Assembly (NCBI RefSeq): GCF_026342835.1
Contig: NZ_JAPEMI010000001.1
Location: 7,384,501 to 7,448,500, forward strand
Length of the DNA: 64,000 nucleotides
Direction: 5' to 3'
From: Streptomyces sp. NBC_00154
GTDB lineage: Bacteria > Actinomycetota > Actinomycetes > Streptomycetales > Streptomycetaceae
Under the pieces are notes generated by a model, which was not told where the DNA came from, made no database searches, and saw only the letters and a list, made by a program, of their open reading frames with translations. The translations under genes and the position numbers were made by a program. Shown here piece after piece: positions 1 to 7,965 of this stretch. Position 1 is the stretch's first letter, and every line of letters begins with the position of its first letter.

Positions 1-2
1 CG

Positions 3-434
3 GCGCCGCGGAGTATCCCCGATCAGGCGTTCAACGACCTGTTCGCGACCTTGTCTTGCAGCAGGGATCGGGCTCTGGCCGCGTTCTGCATCTCGACCGG
101 CGCTCGAGCGTCGGAGTTGCTCGGTGTCCGTCAGGGTCTGGTCGTTCCGGAGGAGCAGGAGATCCGATACCTGGTCCCGAAGGGGCCGGACGAGGATTTG
201 TGGTGGACGCTGCGCCGGCCGTCTCGGCCGCTGACTTACGACGCGGCTCGGATGGTGTTCGGGTCAAAGCCCGGAGGGACCAGCGGACCCGGACCCAACT
301 ACCGCTGCTATGGCGAGCCGTCGAGCAGCAGCGCAAGGACGCTGAACAGCGGGGATGAGGCCGCGTTTCTCCTCGGTACGCCGGACGTCCGCCTGTCCGC
401 CGGCCGATCGAACTCGCGTGAGACGCGGCGGTGA
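3..434 (+). pseudogene. Tyrosine recombinase (integrase) fragment, decayed
   Basis: The open frame enters from before the window. It contains TGARASELLGV, the 'TGxRxSELL' block that carries the first catalytic arginine of phage and Tn554-type tyrosine recombinases, followed by a plausible strand EIRYLVPKG. Similarity fades after AARMVFG, near base 260. The part that should carry the HxxR motif and the catalytic tyrosine is not seen in any frame; a short Arg/Gln/Glu-rich stretch in frame 2 (about 265-355) may be its shifted continuation. I read this as an inactive integrase remnant. The upstream half lies outside the window, so one frameshift rather than wholesale decay remains possible. Confidence 0.5.
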
Positions 435-529
435 AAGACCCGAGCCGCCCAGGCGTCGATTCTCGCACGCTCTTCTGCCGGTGAGGGGACGTCAGGACGA
501 TGCCGGGCACTACCCGCCGGGTCAGCGTA

Positions 530-682
530 CTAACGGCATGGGCTGTATAGGTAAAGCCAGATCTCTCGACCCTCATCGTCGATCTCGGGCTCACTGGACT
601 CCCGAATGTAGTGGGCATCGACACTGTCAGGATCGTCATCCCACGGCTCAAGGTCCCACTCATCGCCGAGAGTCGGCCGCAT
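530..682 (-). CDS. Possible small acidic protein, unknown
   Basis: A 50-residue open frame rich in Asp and Glu (for example WDLEPWDDDPDS) ends in a hydrophobic, aromatic tail (IWLYLYSP). It runs divergently from the VOC gene at 749. I do not recognise a family and see no clear ribosome site before the ATG. The acidic composition and lack of Arg/Pro-rich shadow character make it slightly more believable than the other frames here, but it may be the tail of a decayed gene. Confidence 0.25.
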   Translation of the reverse strand: MRPTLGDEWDLEPWDDDPDSVDAHYIRESSEPEIDDEGREIWLYLYSPCR

Positions 683-748
683 ACGCCACAACCTGGCCAA
701 GGACGAGCCCGTGGAGACGACGTAAGCCCCCGCCTCTATGATGGACCG

Positions 749-1183
749 ATGGCGTCGATCAAGCAGATCCAAGTCACCTTCGACTGCGCAAAACCTGAGC
801 GCGTCGCTCGTTTCTGGTGCGAGGTGTTGGGGTACGTCGTACCGCCGCCACCGGAGGGGTTTGCTACTTGGGACGATTTCGATCGCGCACTGCCGCCTGA
901 GCATCAGGGTTCAGCGTTCGCATGCATTGACCCCTCAGGTGTGGGCCCGCGACTGTTCTTCCAGCGCGTTCCCGAAGGCAAGGTCGTCAAGAATCGGCTG
1001 CATCTTGACGTACGGGTCGGTATCGGGCTCGTGAGTGAAGAGCGCCTGGCCGTACTTGAGGCCGAATGCGCACGACTGGTCGCCCTCGGCGCGGTACGCG
1101 TGCGACTACTGCCTGCCGATGGCCACAACGAGTCGTGCCTCGTGATGCAGGATGTCGAGGGCAACGAGTTCTGTCTCGACTGA
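749..1183 (+). CDS. VOC-superfamily (glyoxalase-like) protein
   Basis: A 144-residue protein of the vicinal oxygen chelate fold, in the short 'glyoxalase-like domain' group that is common and mostly uncharacterised in actinomycetes. It starts MASIKQIQVTFDCAKPERV, the usual first beta-alpha unit. The middle has a paired motif around RLFFQRVPEGKVVKNRLHLD, where the His and nearby acidic residues sit at typical VOC metal or substrate positions. The end, VMQDVEGNEFCLD, is the standard closing 'D-x-EGNEFCL' strand. I chose ATG 749 because it is the first start giving the conserved N-terminus; upstream codons look like non-coding extension. It stands alone between decayed DNA on both sides. Substrate cannot be inferred. 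Confidence 0.85.
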   Translation: MASIKQIQVTFDCAKPERVARFWCEVLGYVVPPPPEGFATWDDFDRALPPEHQGSAFACIDPSGVGPRLFFQRVPEGKVVKNRLHLDVRVGIGLVSEERLAVLEAECARLVALGAVRVRLLPADGHNESCLVMQDVEGNEFCLD

Positions 1184-1247
1184 GTGGCCGCGAACGTGGC
1201 ACCTTCGCGAGTCGAGTGGAGCGTCGGTGGTGTGGGCGCGAGAAGGG

Positions 1248-1830
1248 TTAGTCGTCGGCTGCGACGAGCAGAGTGAGTGTGGCTGTGGAACGGTCGATAA
1301 GGACCAGTTCGAGGTAGTCGATATGATGGGGCCATAGTCGTGGAACGCGTCTTCGGGGAGCTGCCCCATCACGTATCGGCTGGTCGCTGTGCGGATCGGG
1401 GTGTAGATCTCCTGCCGCACGCGTGATTCGAGTTGCTCCGGAACGTCGCTGTGCTGGCTGACCCACGAGCGGAGTGGTGGGCTGCGCCCGCAACGCTCCG
1501 AGGTAATCACACACTCGCCCGTGCCGGACCCTGGAGGTGCGGGTGAGACCGGTACCCCTGGTACTCGCCGGATGCCCCAGATTCCCCCTCAGCCGGTGGG
1601 TGGATTCTTGCCCCTTGACCACTCGGTGAGCGCACGAGCCCAACCGCATCGTGGTGTCGGTCGGCGTCGGCGAGTCCGACAGCCACGAGAGGCAGTGCAT
1701 CTTGAGCATCGCCCTCGGGAAGGCTGCGGACGACCACCAGTGTCATGTGGGGTGTGTCGCCGTCGGCCCCGGTTGATCGCAGGATGTGGCTCAGTAGGTA
1801 TGGCAGCCTGATCCCGTCCTCGCGGAAAGT
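1248..1830 (-). pseudogene. Decayed gene of unknown family
   Basis: Convincing protein stretches occur one after another on the minus strand but in different frames: a piece with PYLLSHILRSTGADGDTP and TLVVVRSLPEGDAQ (about 1700-1830), a piece with YTPIRTATSRYVMGQLPEDA (about 1330-1420), and an ending DYLELVLIDRSTATLTLL that stops at 1248. Together they suggest one gene broken by at least two frameshifts. I do not recognise the family and no single frame covers it. Confidence 0.45.
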
Positions 1831-1888
1831 CTGATCACGGAGTTCTTCCGGCCCTGCTCAACGCTGCCCGAGGTTTGTCCGGCCAGCC

Positions 1889-2407
1889 TTACGCCTTTTC
1901 CACGGGGGTGGCCGGCCGTGTCGCGTAGCGATTGCGCATCGCGTCGCTGGCTGCGGGGCCGGCGGTGAACACGTAGGCGCCGCTGTCGTCGAGTCGGCGG
2001 CCGGTCTTGGCGTCAACGACGACGGGCTCGACTTCCTCACCGCTGTGCGCATCGATGAGGATCATGCTGCGCTCCGTCGGCGTGAGGCGGGAGTTGCCCC
2101 ACGCGGCCAGGGTGACGATCACCGGGCGCAGGGAGTGCCCGAGTTCGGTCAGGACGTACTCGTGCCGGACGGGACTGGTCTGGTATGGGCGGCGCTCCAG
2201 CAGACCGTCCGTGACGAGGGTCTTCAGCCGGGTGGTGAGCATGCTGGAGGAGATGCCCAGGTTCTCCTGGAACTGGTCGAAGCGGGTGTAGCCGTCGAAG
2301 GCGTCGTGAAGGATCAGCAGCGTCCACCACTCGCCGACGTGTTCCACCGTCGTCGACAGCGGGCACTCCCGGTCCTCCAGTCTGATCCGGCTTGCCACGG
2401 CGACCAT
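1889..2407 (-). CDS. HxlR-family transcription regulator
   Basis: A 172-residue winged-helix regulator of the HxlR/MarR-like type. Residues 15-110 carry the family signature: CPLSTTVEHVGEWWTLLILHD (initial Cys and the W-[ST]-LLIL helix), then GISSSMLTTRLKTL as recognition helix and LTELGHSL before the wing-dimer region. The C-terminal 60 residues extend past the usual HxlR length and include a Pro/Glu/Val segment of unknown role. The ATG at 2407 abuts an inverted repeat; the in-frame GTG at 2398 leaves better spacing from the GAGGGG upstream and may be the real start. It is divergent from the SDR gene at 2507, and the shared gap is filled by a perfect palindrome, so it probably represses itself and that gene. 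Confidence 0.88.
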   Translation of the reverse strand: MVAVASRIRLEDRECPLSTTVEHVGEWWTLLILHDAFDGYTRFDQFQENLGISSSMLTTRLKTLVTDGLLERRPYQTSPVRHEYVLTELGHSLRPVIVTLAAWGNSRLTPTERSMILIDAHSGEEVEPVVVDAKTGRRLDDSGAYVFTAGPAASDAMRNRYATRPATPVEKA

Positions 2408-2466
2408 CCCCTCGGTTACTGCTAAAGTCGAAGTTAGTAGCTTCCATTTTAGCAGTAACCGAGGGG
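2408..2466. promoter_or_regulatory. Perfect 19-bp inverted repeat between hxlR-type gene and SDR gene
   Basis: Arms CCCCTCGGTTACTGCTAAA (2408-2426) and its exact reverse complement (2448-2466) flank a 21-bp AT-richer spacer. The left arm touches the regulator's start codon and the right arm lies about 40 bp before the SDR start. Position and symmetry fit an operator for the HxlR-type protein at both divergent promoters. Confidence 0.7.
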
Positions 2467-2506
2467 GCGGTGTCTCGTGTGCCCGCACCCGGAAACGGAA
2501 CGTACC

Positions 2507-3292
2507 GTGACCACATCCATCAGCGATTCCCTCGAAGACCGGCGGGCTCTGGTCACCGGCGGCACCAAGGGCACCGGGGCCGCCATCGCTCGACGCCTCA
2601 CCCAGGCCGGTGCGACCGTGATCGTCACAGCCCGCAGCCGCCCCCATGACGTCGAGGAGAAGACCTTTATCGCCGCCGACCTGTCCACCGCCGAAGGCGC
2701 CGCCCACGTGGCCGCCGAGGTGGACGCCCGCGTGGGTGGCGTCGACATCCTGGTCAATGCCCTCGGCGGCTCCGAGGCGCCGGCCGGCGGGTTCGCGGCG
2801 CTCGGCGAGGACGACTGGGCAAGGGAGCTGAACACGAACCTGCTGGCCGCCGTCCGCCTGGACCGCGCTCTGCTCCCGCACATGATCACCAAGGGCAAGG
2901 GCGCGATCGTGCACGTCACCTCGATCCAGCGCCGCATGCCGTTGTGGAACGGAACCCTGGCCTACGCCGCCGCCAAAGCCGCCCTGACCACCTACAGCAA
3001 AGGTCTGGCCAACGAGCTAGCCTCCCGCGGCATCCGCGTCAACACCGTCTCACCCGGCTTCGTCCAGACGTCGGCTGCCGACGACCTCGTTTCCCGGATC
3101 GCCTACGACGCCGGCATAACCCAGGAAGCGGCGCTGGCCCGCCTCATGGACTCCCTGGGAGGTATCCCGCTCGGCCGTCCCAATCAGCCTGAGGAAGTCG
3201 CCGAGCTCGTCGCCTTCCTCGTCTCCGACCGCGCCTCGGCCATCGTCGGCGCCGAACACGTCATCGACGGCGGCACCACCCCCACCGTCTGA
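2507..3292 (+). CDS. Short-chain dehydrogenase/reductase
   Basis: A 261-residue classical SDR, an NAD(P)H-dependent oxidoreductase. The Rossmann glycine motif reads TGGTKGTG (near residue 22), with the NALGG-type strand (ILVNALGGSE) about residue 85. The active site has Ser in VTSIQRRMP and the Y-x3-K pair as YAAAKAAL (about residues 155-159), followed by IRVNTVSPGFVQT and the closing ASAIVGAEHVIDGG. GTG 2507 is preferred over GTG 2477 because it follows GGAAACGGAA and gives the normal N-terminus. It is divergent from an HxlR regulator and followed by an NTF2-like protein, probably in one operon. The substrate is unknown. Confidence 0.92.
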   Translation: MTTSISDSLEDRRALVTGGTKGTGAAIARRLTQAGATVIVTARSRPHDVEEKTFIAADLSTAEGAAHVAAEVDARVGGVDILVNALGGSEAPAGGFAALGEDDWARELNTNLLAAVRLDRALLPHMITKGKGAIVHVTSIQRRMPLWNGTLAYAAAKAALTTYSKGLANELASRGIRVNTVSPGFVQTSAADDLVSRIAYDAGITQEAALARLMDSLGGIPLGRPNQPEEVAELVAFLVSDRASAIVGAEHVIDGGTTPTV

Positions 3293-3317
3293 ACCAGCCA
3301 CCACCATGAGGAGTGTC

Positions 3318-3677
3318 GTGCACGACAACCACCCCCGGACCATCACGCCGGACGCCTTGCCCGAAGTGATCACCCGGTATCTCGAAGCGCACCACGCCCA
3401 CGACACCGCCACCGCAGTCACGGCGTTCACCGGCGACGCCACAGTGATCGACGACGGCAACACCTACCAGGGCACCGCCGCGATCGAGCGGTGGCTGGGC
3501 CGATCCGCCACCGAATTCACCTATACCGCCCACCTCACCGGCGCCCAACAGACGGACACGACCCACTACACCGCCACGCACCACCTCGAAGGCAACTTCC
3601 CCGGCGGCACCATCGATCTGCGCTATCAGTTCACGCTCCACGACGACCTCATCGAACACCTCGCCATCGAACCCTGA
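3318..3677 (+). CDS. SnoaL/NTF2-like small protein
   Basis: A 119-residue protein with the NTF2-like cone fold pattern: helix ITRYLEAHHAHDTATAVTAF, then TGDATVIDDGNTYQGTAAIE, then alternating strands ending LRYQFTLHDDLIEHLAIEP. Such proteins serve as cyclases, isomerases or ligand-binding partners, often beside SDR enzymes, as here. GTG 3318 has a strong GAGGAG four bases upstream; ATG 3306 is in frame but lies within that site. Only 25 bp separate it from the SDR stop, so the two are likely co-transcribed under HxlR control. The exact reaction cannot be assigned. Confidence 0.8.
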   Translation: MHDNHPRTITPDALPEVITRYLEAHHAHDTATAVTAFTGDATVIDDGNTYQGTAAIERWLGRSATEFTYTAHLTGAQQTDTTHYTATHHLEGNFPGGTIDLRYQFTLHDDLIEHLAIEP

Positions 3678-4022
3678 GTCCGCTCCCACACCACCTGTTG
3701 CCGCCTTCGGGAGAAGCCCCGCTCATCCTGGACCGATCCGTCGCAGCCGGCCCCCGACCAAGGGGCAGCCCTTCAGTTCGGCATCCACCCGCAGATCAGA
3801 ACGTGCACGCCTGAGGAATCAAGGCGAGCAACTCGGCGGCCATCCTCAGCACAGGGTGTCAGCGAGAGGAGTGCCGGTTCGTGTGCTGCGATTCGACATG
3901 CGTGCAGCTGGGTTTGGGCGCGGGGGCGGAACTTGGGTCCCTTGGCGCAGCGCCAGGCCCACCGACTGGACGGCTCACCTGCAAGCGCGGCGGACACCAA
4001 CCTCCATGGCCGGACGGGCTGA
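3678..4022. other. Gap, nothing recognised
   Basis: Only Arg/Pro/Ser-rich shadow frames are open here. I see no family motif, ribosome site or repeat. Confidence 0.5.
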
Positions 4023-4317
4023 CTACTGAGGCCGGCTAGGCTCAGCGAACGCCGGTTTCCTTCGCTGTCCCTCAGGGGTGAAAGTGAAGGACTGGCGGAA
4101 CGGGCCTTCGCTGTAGCGCACGGCGAGAAGGAGCACTTGCTCATGCCCGGGCGGCCACGATTCGCCGCCTGGTGCACTGCCGTTCCACAGGTGGAAGGTC
4201 ACCGTCGGATGTCCCGGGTCGACGGAGCGTCAGGTTCAGCTGGTCGGCAAGGTGGTTGCGTATCTCTTCCGAGGGCGCAAGCAAGCTGGGCGGGATCACC
4301 TCCACAGTTTCTCTCAT
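4023..4317 (-). pseudogene. Small unknown gene broken by a frameshift
   Basis: The N-terminal part reads METVEV-like after its start (VEVIPPSLLAPSEEIRNHLA, DQLNLTLRRPGT) and then loses frame near 4205. In the next frame a convincing continuation appears: VTFHLWNGSAPGG, then LLLAVRYSEGPFRQSFTFTP, stopping at 4023. Joined, this would be a protein of about 97 residues. I do not recognise the family. A one-base error in the sequence would make it intact. Confidence 0.45.
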
Positions 4318-4821
4318 TGCGGGCAGGCTGCCGCCCGTATCCATGCGGCCCCTCGGTGACGTCCTCGACTCCGGGGCGGGCAGCGACGCTCAACTCACCG
4401 TTGCGGCCGACCTCCTGCAGTCCGCCGCACGCGGAGACCACCCGCCGAGCTCACCGAGCCGCTCCGAGCGCTGGTTGCGAGCCTGCCCTGACCTCGTCCG
4501 AACGGCTTCGCAGGTCTCGTGGCCTGCTAGCACACATTCGAGCTGGAGTCGGTATTCGCTGTGGAATCGAAGGCGTCACCGCGCCCCTGCGTCTTAGAAT
4601 GCATGGGTCGAATCGGTGATCAACTGGCAAATCCGGATGCCGCAAGGGCAGCTGACGTGCCAGCATGCAAGGGCGCGATGGCCGGACACGGCTGGGCTGA
4701 AGAGTTTCGCCTGTACGGCCCGGGAGAGAGAACGCATCGTGCAAGACCTTCCACCACCTGACGCGTCTTGCCGCGGACACCGCATCCGAAGGGGCAGCAG
4801 GCTCTCTCCCCGTCGGCGCTG
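4318..4821. other. Gap, nothing recognised
   Basis: All frames are Arg/Ser/Pro-rich with no conserved motif. It may be more decayed coding DNA, but I cannot identify any of it. Confidence 0.4.
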
Positions 4822-5424
4822 TCAGGTCGGCGTTTCTGCGGCCAGCTCCTTCTTCCTTTGCCGATAGGCCCGCATGGACGCCTGGGAGCCGCATTTCGGA
4901 CCGCAGTAGACGCCAGAGCTGTTCCGCGTCCGGTCGAAAAAGCAGAAGTGACATGGCTGGTTCCGGCACGCCCGCACCCTGTCCCACAAGCCCGCCTGGG
5001 CGAGTTCGGTAACGCTCGCCAGTACGGTGCCGAACAGCCCGGGGACGTCGGTCTGCGTGGTCTCCAAAGACGCCCCCGAGGCGGTGACGACCGTTACCAG
5101 TGGATGCCGGGACGCGACACGGCGCAGGTGCTCCTCCGCCTGAGCGAGTACCTCGGGTGTGATGTCCTTGTCGCCTGAATGAGCGAGCAGCACGGTGATC
5201 AAGGCGTCGCGCAGTGCGCGTGCACCGGCTGCGTCGGCCTCTGTGACGCGGGTGGTCTGCGAGCCCAAGGCGTTTTCCAGCAGCCATGCGTGCATGACCT
5301 CGGCGCTTGCGAAGCGCTCTGCCAACCGGTGGGGGCCTGCGGTGTGCGTGTTGACGAATTGCAGGACGACATCAGCCGCCGACGGTTGGGTCAGCGGGCT
5401 CTGCTCGCTTTTGCGCGCGACCAT
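4822..5424 (-). CDS. CGNR zinc-finger / ABATE-domain protein
   Basis: A 200-residue putative transcription factor. The N-terminal half is the ABATE (stress-induced regulator-like) region, starting at VVLQFVNTHTAG and continuing through the helix ARALRDALITVLLAH. The C-terminal 45 residues form the zinc finger: CRNQPCHFCFFDRTRNSS then VYCGPKCGSQASMRAYRQRK. The family name motif CGNR appears here as CGSQ, while the Cys ligands remain. ATG 5424 has AAGGAGG five bases upstream, so the longer open frame reaching 6135 is not used. It sits alone beside an IS5-type remnant. Confidence 0.9.
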   Translation of the reverse strand: MVARKSEQSPLTQPSAADVVLQFVNTHTAGPHRLAERFASAEVMHAWLLENALGSQTTRVTEADAAGARALRDALITVLLAHSGDKDITPEVLAQAEEHLRRVASRHPLVTVVTASGASLETTQTDVPGLFGTVLASVTELAQAGLWDRVRACRNQPCHFCFFDRTRNSSGVYCGPKCGSQASMRAYRQRKKELAAETPT

Positions 5425-5771
5425 TGTCGGCCTCCTTGATCGAAGGAAGGCTAGACCATCCAGCGTTACCTCCGAAACCATTACGGTGGCAATTTTCTTC
5501 CCGCGAGGGACATCTCCCCCGAGCGCGGAGCGGAGCCCGGAGTTGTTCGCCGGGTAACCCGGCGATGCCACGCTGCCGTACCGGGGCGGTGAAGAAGTTG
5601 CGCGGAGCTCGCGAGGGGTACCCGGTGAAGGCGTGGGTGATTGTGGCGCAGTGCCGTTGCGGACTGGCGAGGGCCGCCTTCCGGTCGATCGAGGCGCCGC
5701 TTTCGTCGGTGCACAGCACGACGGTCTGATGCGCCCCGGCGGGCGCCCGGCCGCGATGTCGGCGGAGGTGG
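5425..5771. other. Gap before the CGNR gene, nothing recognised
   Basis: Apart from the ribosome site of the CGNR gene at its left edge, no gene is visible. The right part may belong to the adjacent IS5-type remnant. Confidence 0.4.
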
Positions 5772-6135
5772 TCATGCCGCCCGCAGCCATGCAGCTTGCG
5801 CAGGAGCCTTCAGGTTCTGAGCGTGGCCTGACCGAGCGCACTGGTCGTGACGTGGGCGATGCTGGCGACCCTGCTGACCTTCGGACAGCCTGTTCCAGCG
5901 GCTGCGGTGCGGAATCCGCACGGTGCCGCCAGCACCTTGACAGCCCTTGTCGACCCGGCAGGGCACGTACGCCCGACTGTGTCAGGGCGTCAATGGCGCC
6001 ATCGGTGCGGATGGCACGGGCGGCATGCACCGCGCCGCGCGTCGCGGGTCGGAGCCACCGCGGGTTTCGGAGTGGATCGGTGAGGACCTGGACGGTGGTG
6101 CCGTGCCTTTTGTGCCTGCCGGAGTCTCTCCGCAC
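5772..6135 (-). pseudogene. IS5-type transposase remnant
   Basis: Pieces of an IS5-group DDE transposase (the 'DDE endonuclease' type common in Streptomyces) are spread over two frames. TTVQVLTDP and AARAIRTDGAIDALTQSG match the catalytic-core region; then, after a frameshift, VDKGCQGAGGTVRIPHRS matches the family's 'ADKGYQGAGGTVRVP' block with the second catalytic Asp. Near 5790 QNLKAPAQAAW is a shifted form of the usual 'ATLKxWRLLRKL' ending. The N-terminal third is missing. Inactive. Confidence 0.6.
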
Positions 6136-6346
6136 TACCCGATGCGTTGCTGCTGCACCTGGTTCGAGCCGGTCACTAGGGATATTGCATGTTGCGAGCT
6201 AACTGCCTATGGTCATAACCAGCGTCGGCCCCTCGCATCCGGGCGGCCACGAGCTGGTCGGCAAACAGTCACACCGGGGCGGTGGCGCGTAATCGGGTGC
6301 GCGCAAGGGGCGCCGCCGGCGGTGGGCGGCGCCCCTTGCGGATATG

Positions 6347-7276
6347 TCAGCCGACCTTGAGGGTCAGGGCTGCGGTGTGCAGCTTCCCGCCGGTCTGGAA
6401 CTGAAGGAACAGCCGCCAGTTTCCGGAGGTCGGCAGTTCCGCGTTGAAGGACAGTTCCGGCCCGCCGTGGTCACCTTTGACCTCGGTGGTCGGGTGGAGG
6501 TGGGCGAACGCGATGTCGCCCTCGTGGAAGGCGGTCAGGTGTGCGTAGGTGTCGAGGTAGGGCTGGAGGTCGGTGACCGGCTTGCCGTCCTTGGTGACAG
6601 TCACGGTCATCGGGTGCGCCATGCCGGCCATCGGCTCGCCTTTGACGGTCACGGTGTACCCGTCGACCTCGGCGGACTTGGCGGCGGCAGGCAGCGCGGT
6701 CTTGGTCTCGCTGCCAGGGACGGTGACCGTGCGGGAGAGAACGAACGCCGTGCCCTTGCCGGCCCCGCTGTCGGGGGTGAAGGAGGTGAACATCCGCCAG
6801 GAACCGGACGCGAGAGAAGACAGGTTCGCCCTCCAGGTGCCGTCGTTGGTCATGGTCGGGTGGATGTGCTGGAAGCCGGTCAGGTCGGAGCGGATGGCGT
6901 AGAAGTGCATCCGCTCGGTCTGGTCGACGGCGAAGTCCGTAACCGGCTTGCCGTCCGGGCCGGTGACCGTGAACCGGTAGGCGGCCGCCTCGCCCGCCGC
7001 CAGGGTCGCGCCCTCGCCAGTGAGGCGGTAGCCGTCCTTGGTGTCGGACAGGCCGTTCCCGGCGGCCATGTGGTCCATGCCGGGCATGTCTCCCATCGAG
7101 GGCGACGCCTTCGCGGACGCTGACGGCTTGGCGCCGTGGTCCATCCCCGGCATAGAGGAGGCGGAGGAGTCGTTGTTGGAGGAGCCGCAGGCGGCGAGGG
7201 TCAGTGCCAGGGCGGCGGCGGTGCAGGCCGCAGCGAGGGGACCACGGCGCACCGTGGGACGGGAAGAAGTGGACAT
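6347..7276 (-). CDS. His/Met-rich surface lipoprotein, probably metal-related
   Basis: A 309-residue secreted lipoprotein. It has an Arg-containing n-region, a hydrophobic core and a lipobox LTLAAC (Cys about residue 33), followed by a Ser/Asn linker. Two copies of the metal-binding-looking motif MPGMDH lie near residues 43 and 65. The rest is two beta-rich domains with HIHP, HPMTVTV and AHLHPTTE, giving regularly placed His and Met. Similar proteins occur beside copper and heavy-metal genes in actinomycetes. ATG 7276 follows GGAAAG at good distance. The neighbours (a small membrane protein and a CDF exporter with ArsR) support a metal-handling role, but the metal is not determined. Confidence 0.75.
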   Translation of the reverse strand: MSTSSRPTVRRGPLAAACTAAALALTLAACGSSNNDSSASSMPGMDHGAKPSASAKASPSMGDMPGMDHMAAGNGLSDTKDGYRLTGEGATLAAGEAAAYRFTVTGPDGKPVTDFAVDQTERMHFYAIRSDLTGFQHIHPTMTNDGTWRANLSSLASGSWRMFTSFTPDSGAGKGTAFVLSRTVTVPGSETKTALPAAAKSAEVDGYTVTVKGEPMAGMAHPMTVTVTKDGKPVTDLQPYLDTYAHLTAFHEGDIAFAHLHPTTEVKGDHGGPELSFNAELPTSGNWRLFLQFQTGGKLHTAALTLKVG

Positions 7277-7382
7277 GGGTGGTCTTTCCGGGTGGGCGCA
7301 CCACGCCGGGCGGGCGCGCGGAGATGAGCAGGACACGTCGCCAGGGGCCCGGTAGAACATCCGGGGTCCGGCACTGGGCCTG

Positions 7383-7859
7383 TCAGGTCCGCGCGATACA
7401 CACCGTCAGCAGCAGACTTCGCCCGCCCGGTAGGGGTGGTCCGCGCCGCCCCGTCCGGCCGAGGGCCAGCGGCCGGCCCACGAGGAAGGTGGCAGCCAGC
7501 ACCGCGACGACGGCCAGCAGGCCGCCCGTCGGCAGCGGGATCCGGTCGCGGGCGGGAGTCGAGACGCACATCGCCCCGTCCATCTCCGACGCGCCGGATG
7601 CCTGCTGAGCGCCGGCCTGCGTCATCACCGGTGATGACGCAGGCGTCACAAACGCGCGAGCCGCGGACGCCATCACGGGCGTGTCATGGCCTGCGGGCAT
7701 CGGGGCGGCGGACATTGCGCCGTGGCAGCCTTCGGCGGCAGTCGCCGGGGCGCCATGCATGAGGAACAGGCCGAGCAGGACCGCGCACAGCGCCAGCAGT
7801 CGGGCGATGCCCCGCCTGCGCTTCTGTCCGGTGCCCGCCACTGCCTGGTCCTTCCTCAT
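7383..7859 (-). CDS. Small secreted/membrane protein, DUF6153-like
   Basis: A 158-residue protein with a basic start (QKRRRGIARLL) and a hydrophobic segment (LLALCAVLLGLFLMHG) as signal or anchor. A Met/His/Ala-rich middle follows (CHGAMSAAPMPAGHDTPVM), then a second hydrophobic helix (LLAVVAVLAATFLVG) near the C-terminus. This arrangement matches the small two-segment DUF6153 proteins of streptomycetes, whose function is unknown. It lies 106 bp upstream of the lipoprotein on the same strand, and its Met/His content fits the metal theme of this block. Confidence 0.65.
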   Translation of the reverse strand: MRKDQAVAGTGQKRRRGIARLLALCAVLLGLFLMHGAPATAAEGCHGAMSAAPMPAGHDTPVMASAARAFVTPASSPVMTQAGAQQASGASEMDGAMCVSTPARDRIPLPTGGLLAVVAVLAATFLVGRPLALGRTGRRGPPLPGGRSLLLTVCIART

Positions 7860-7965
7860 GCCGTCGAGCGCGCCCGTGGGGGCGCGGTGCCGACGATACC
7901 CCAGCCCGGTACCCGGCGCGGGTCGTATCAAGCTGCTGTGGCCCGGACCGGATTCCGTTCGGGCA

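Noticed and set aside
1889..2914. A 341-codon minus-strand frame ending in the HxlR protein
   Set aside because: The part beyond 2407 is antisense to the SDR gene and passes through the inverted repeat; HxlR proteins have no such extension.
4822..6135. A 437-codon minus-strand frame containing the CGNR protein
   Set aside because: The strong AAGGAGG before ATG 5424 and normal family length show the gene starts there; the upstream part belongs to an IS5-type relic.
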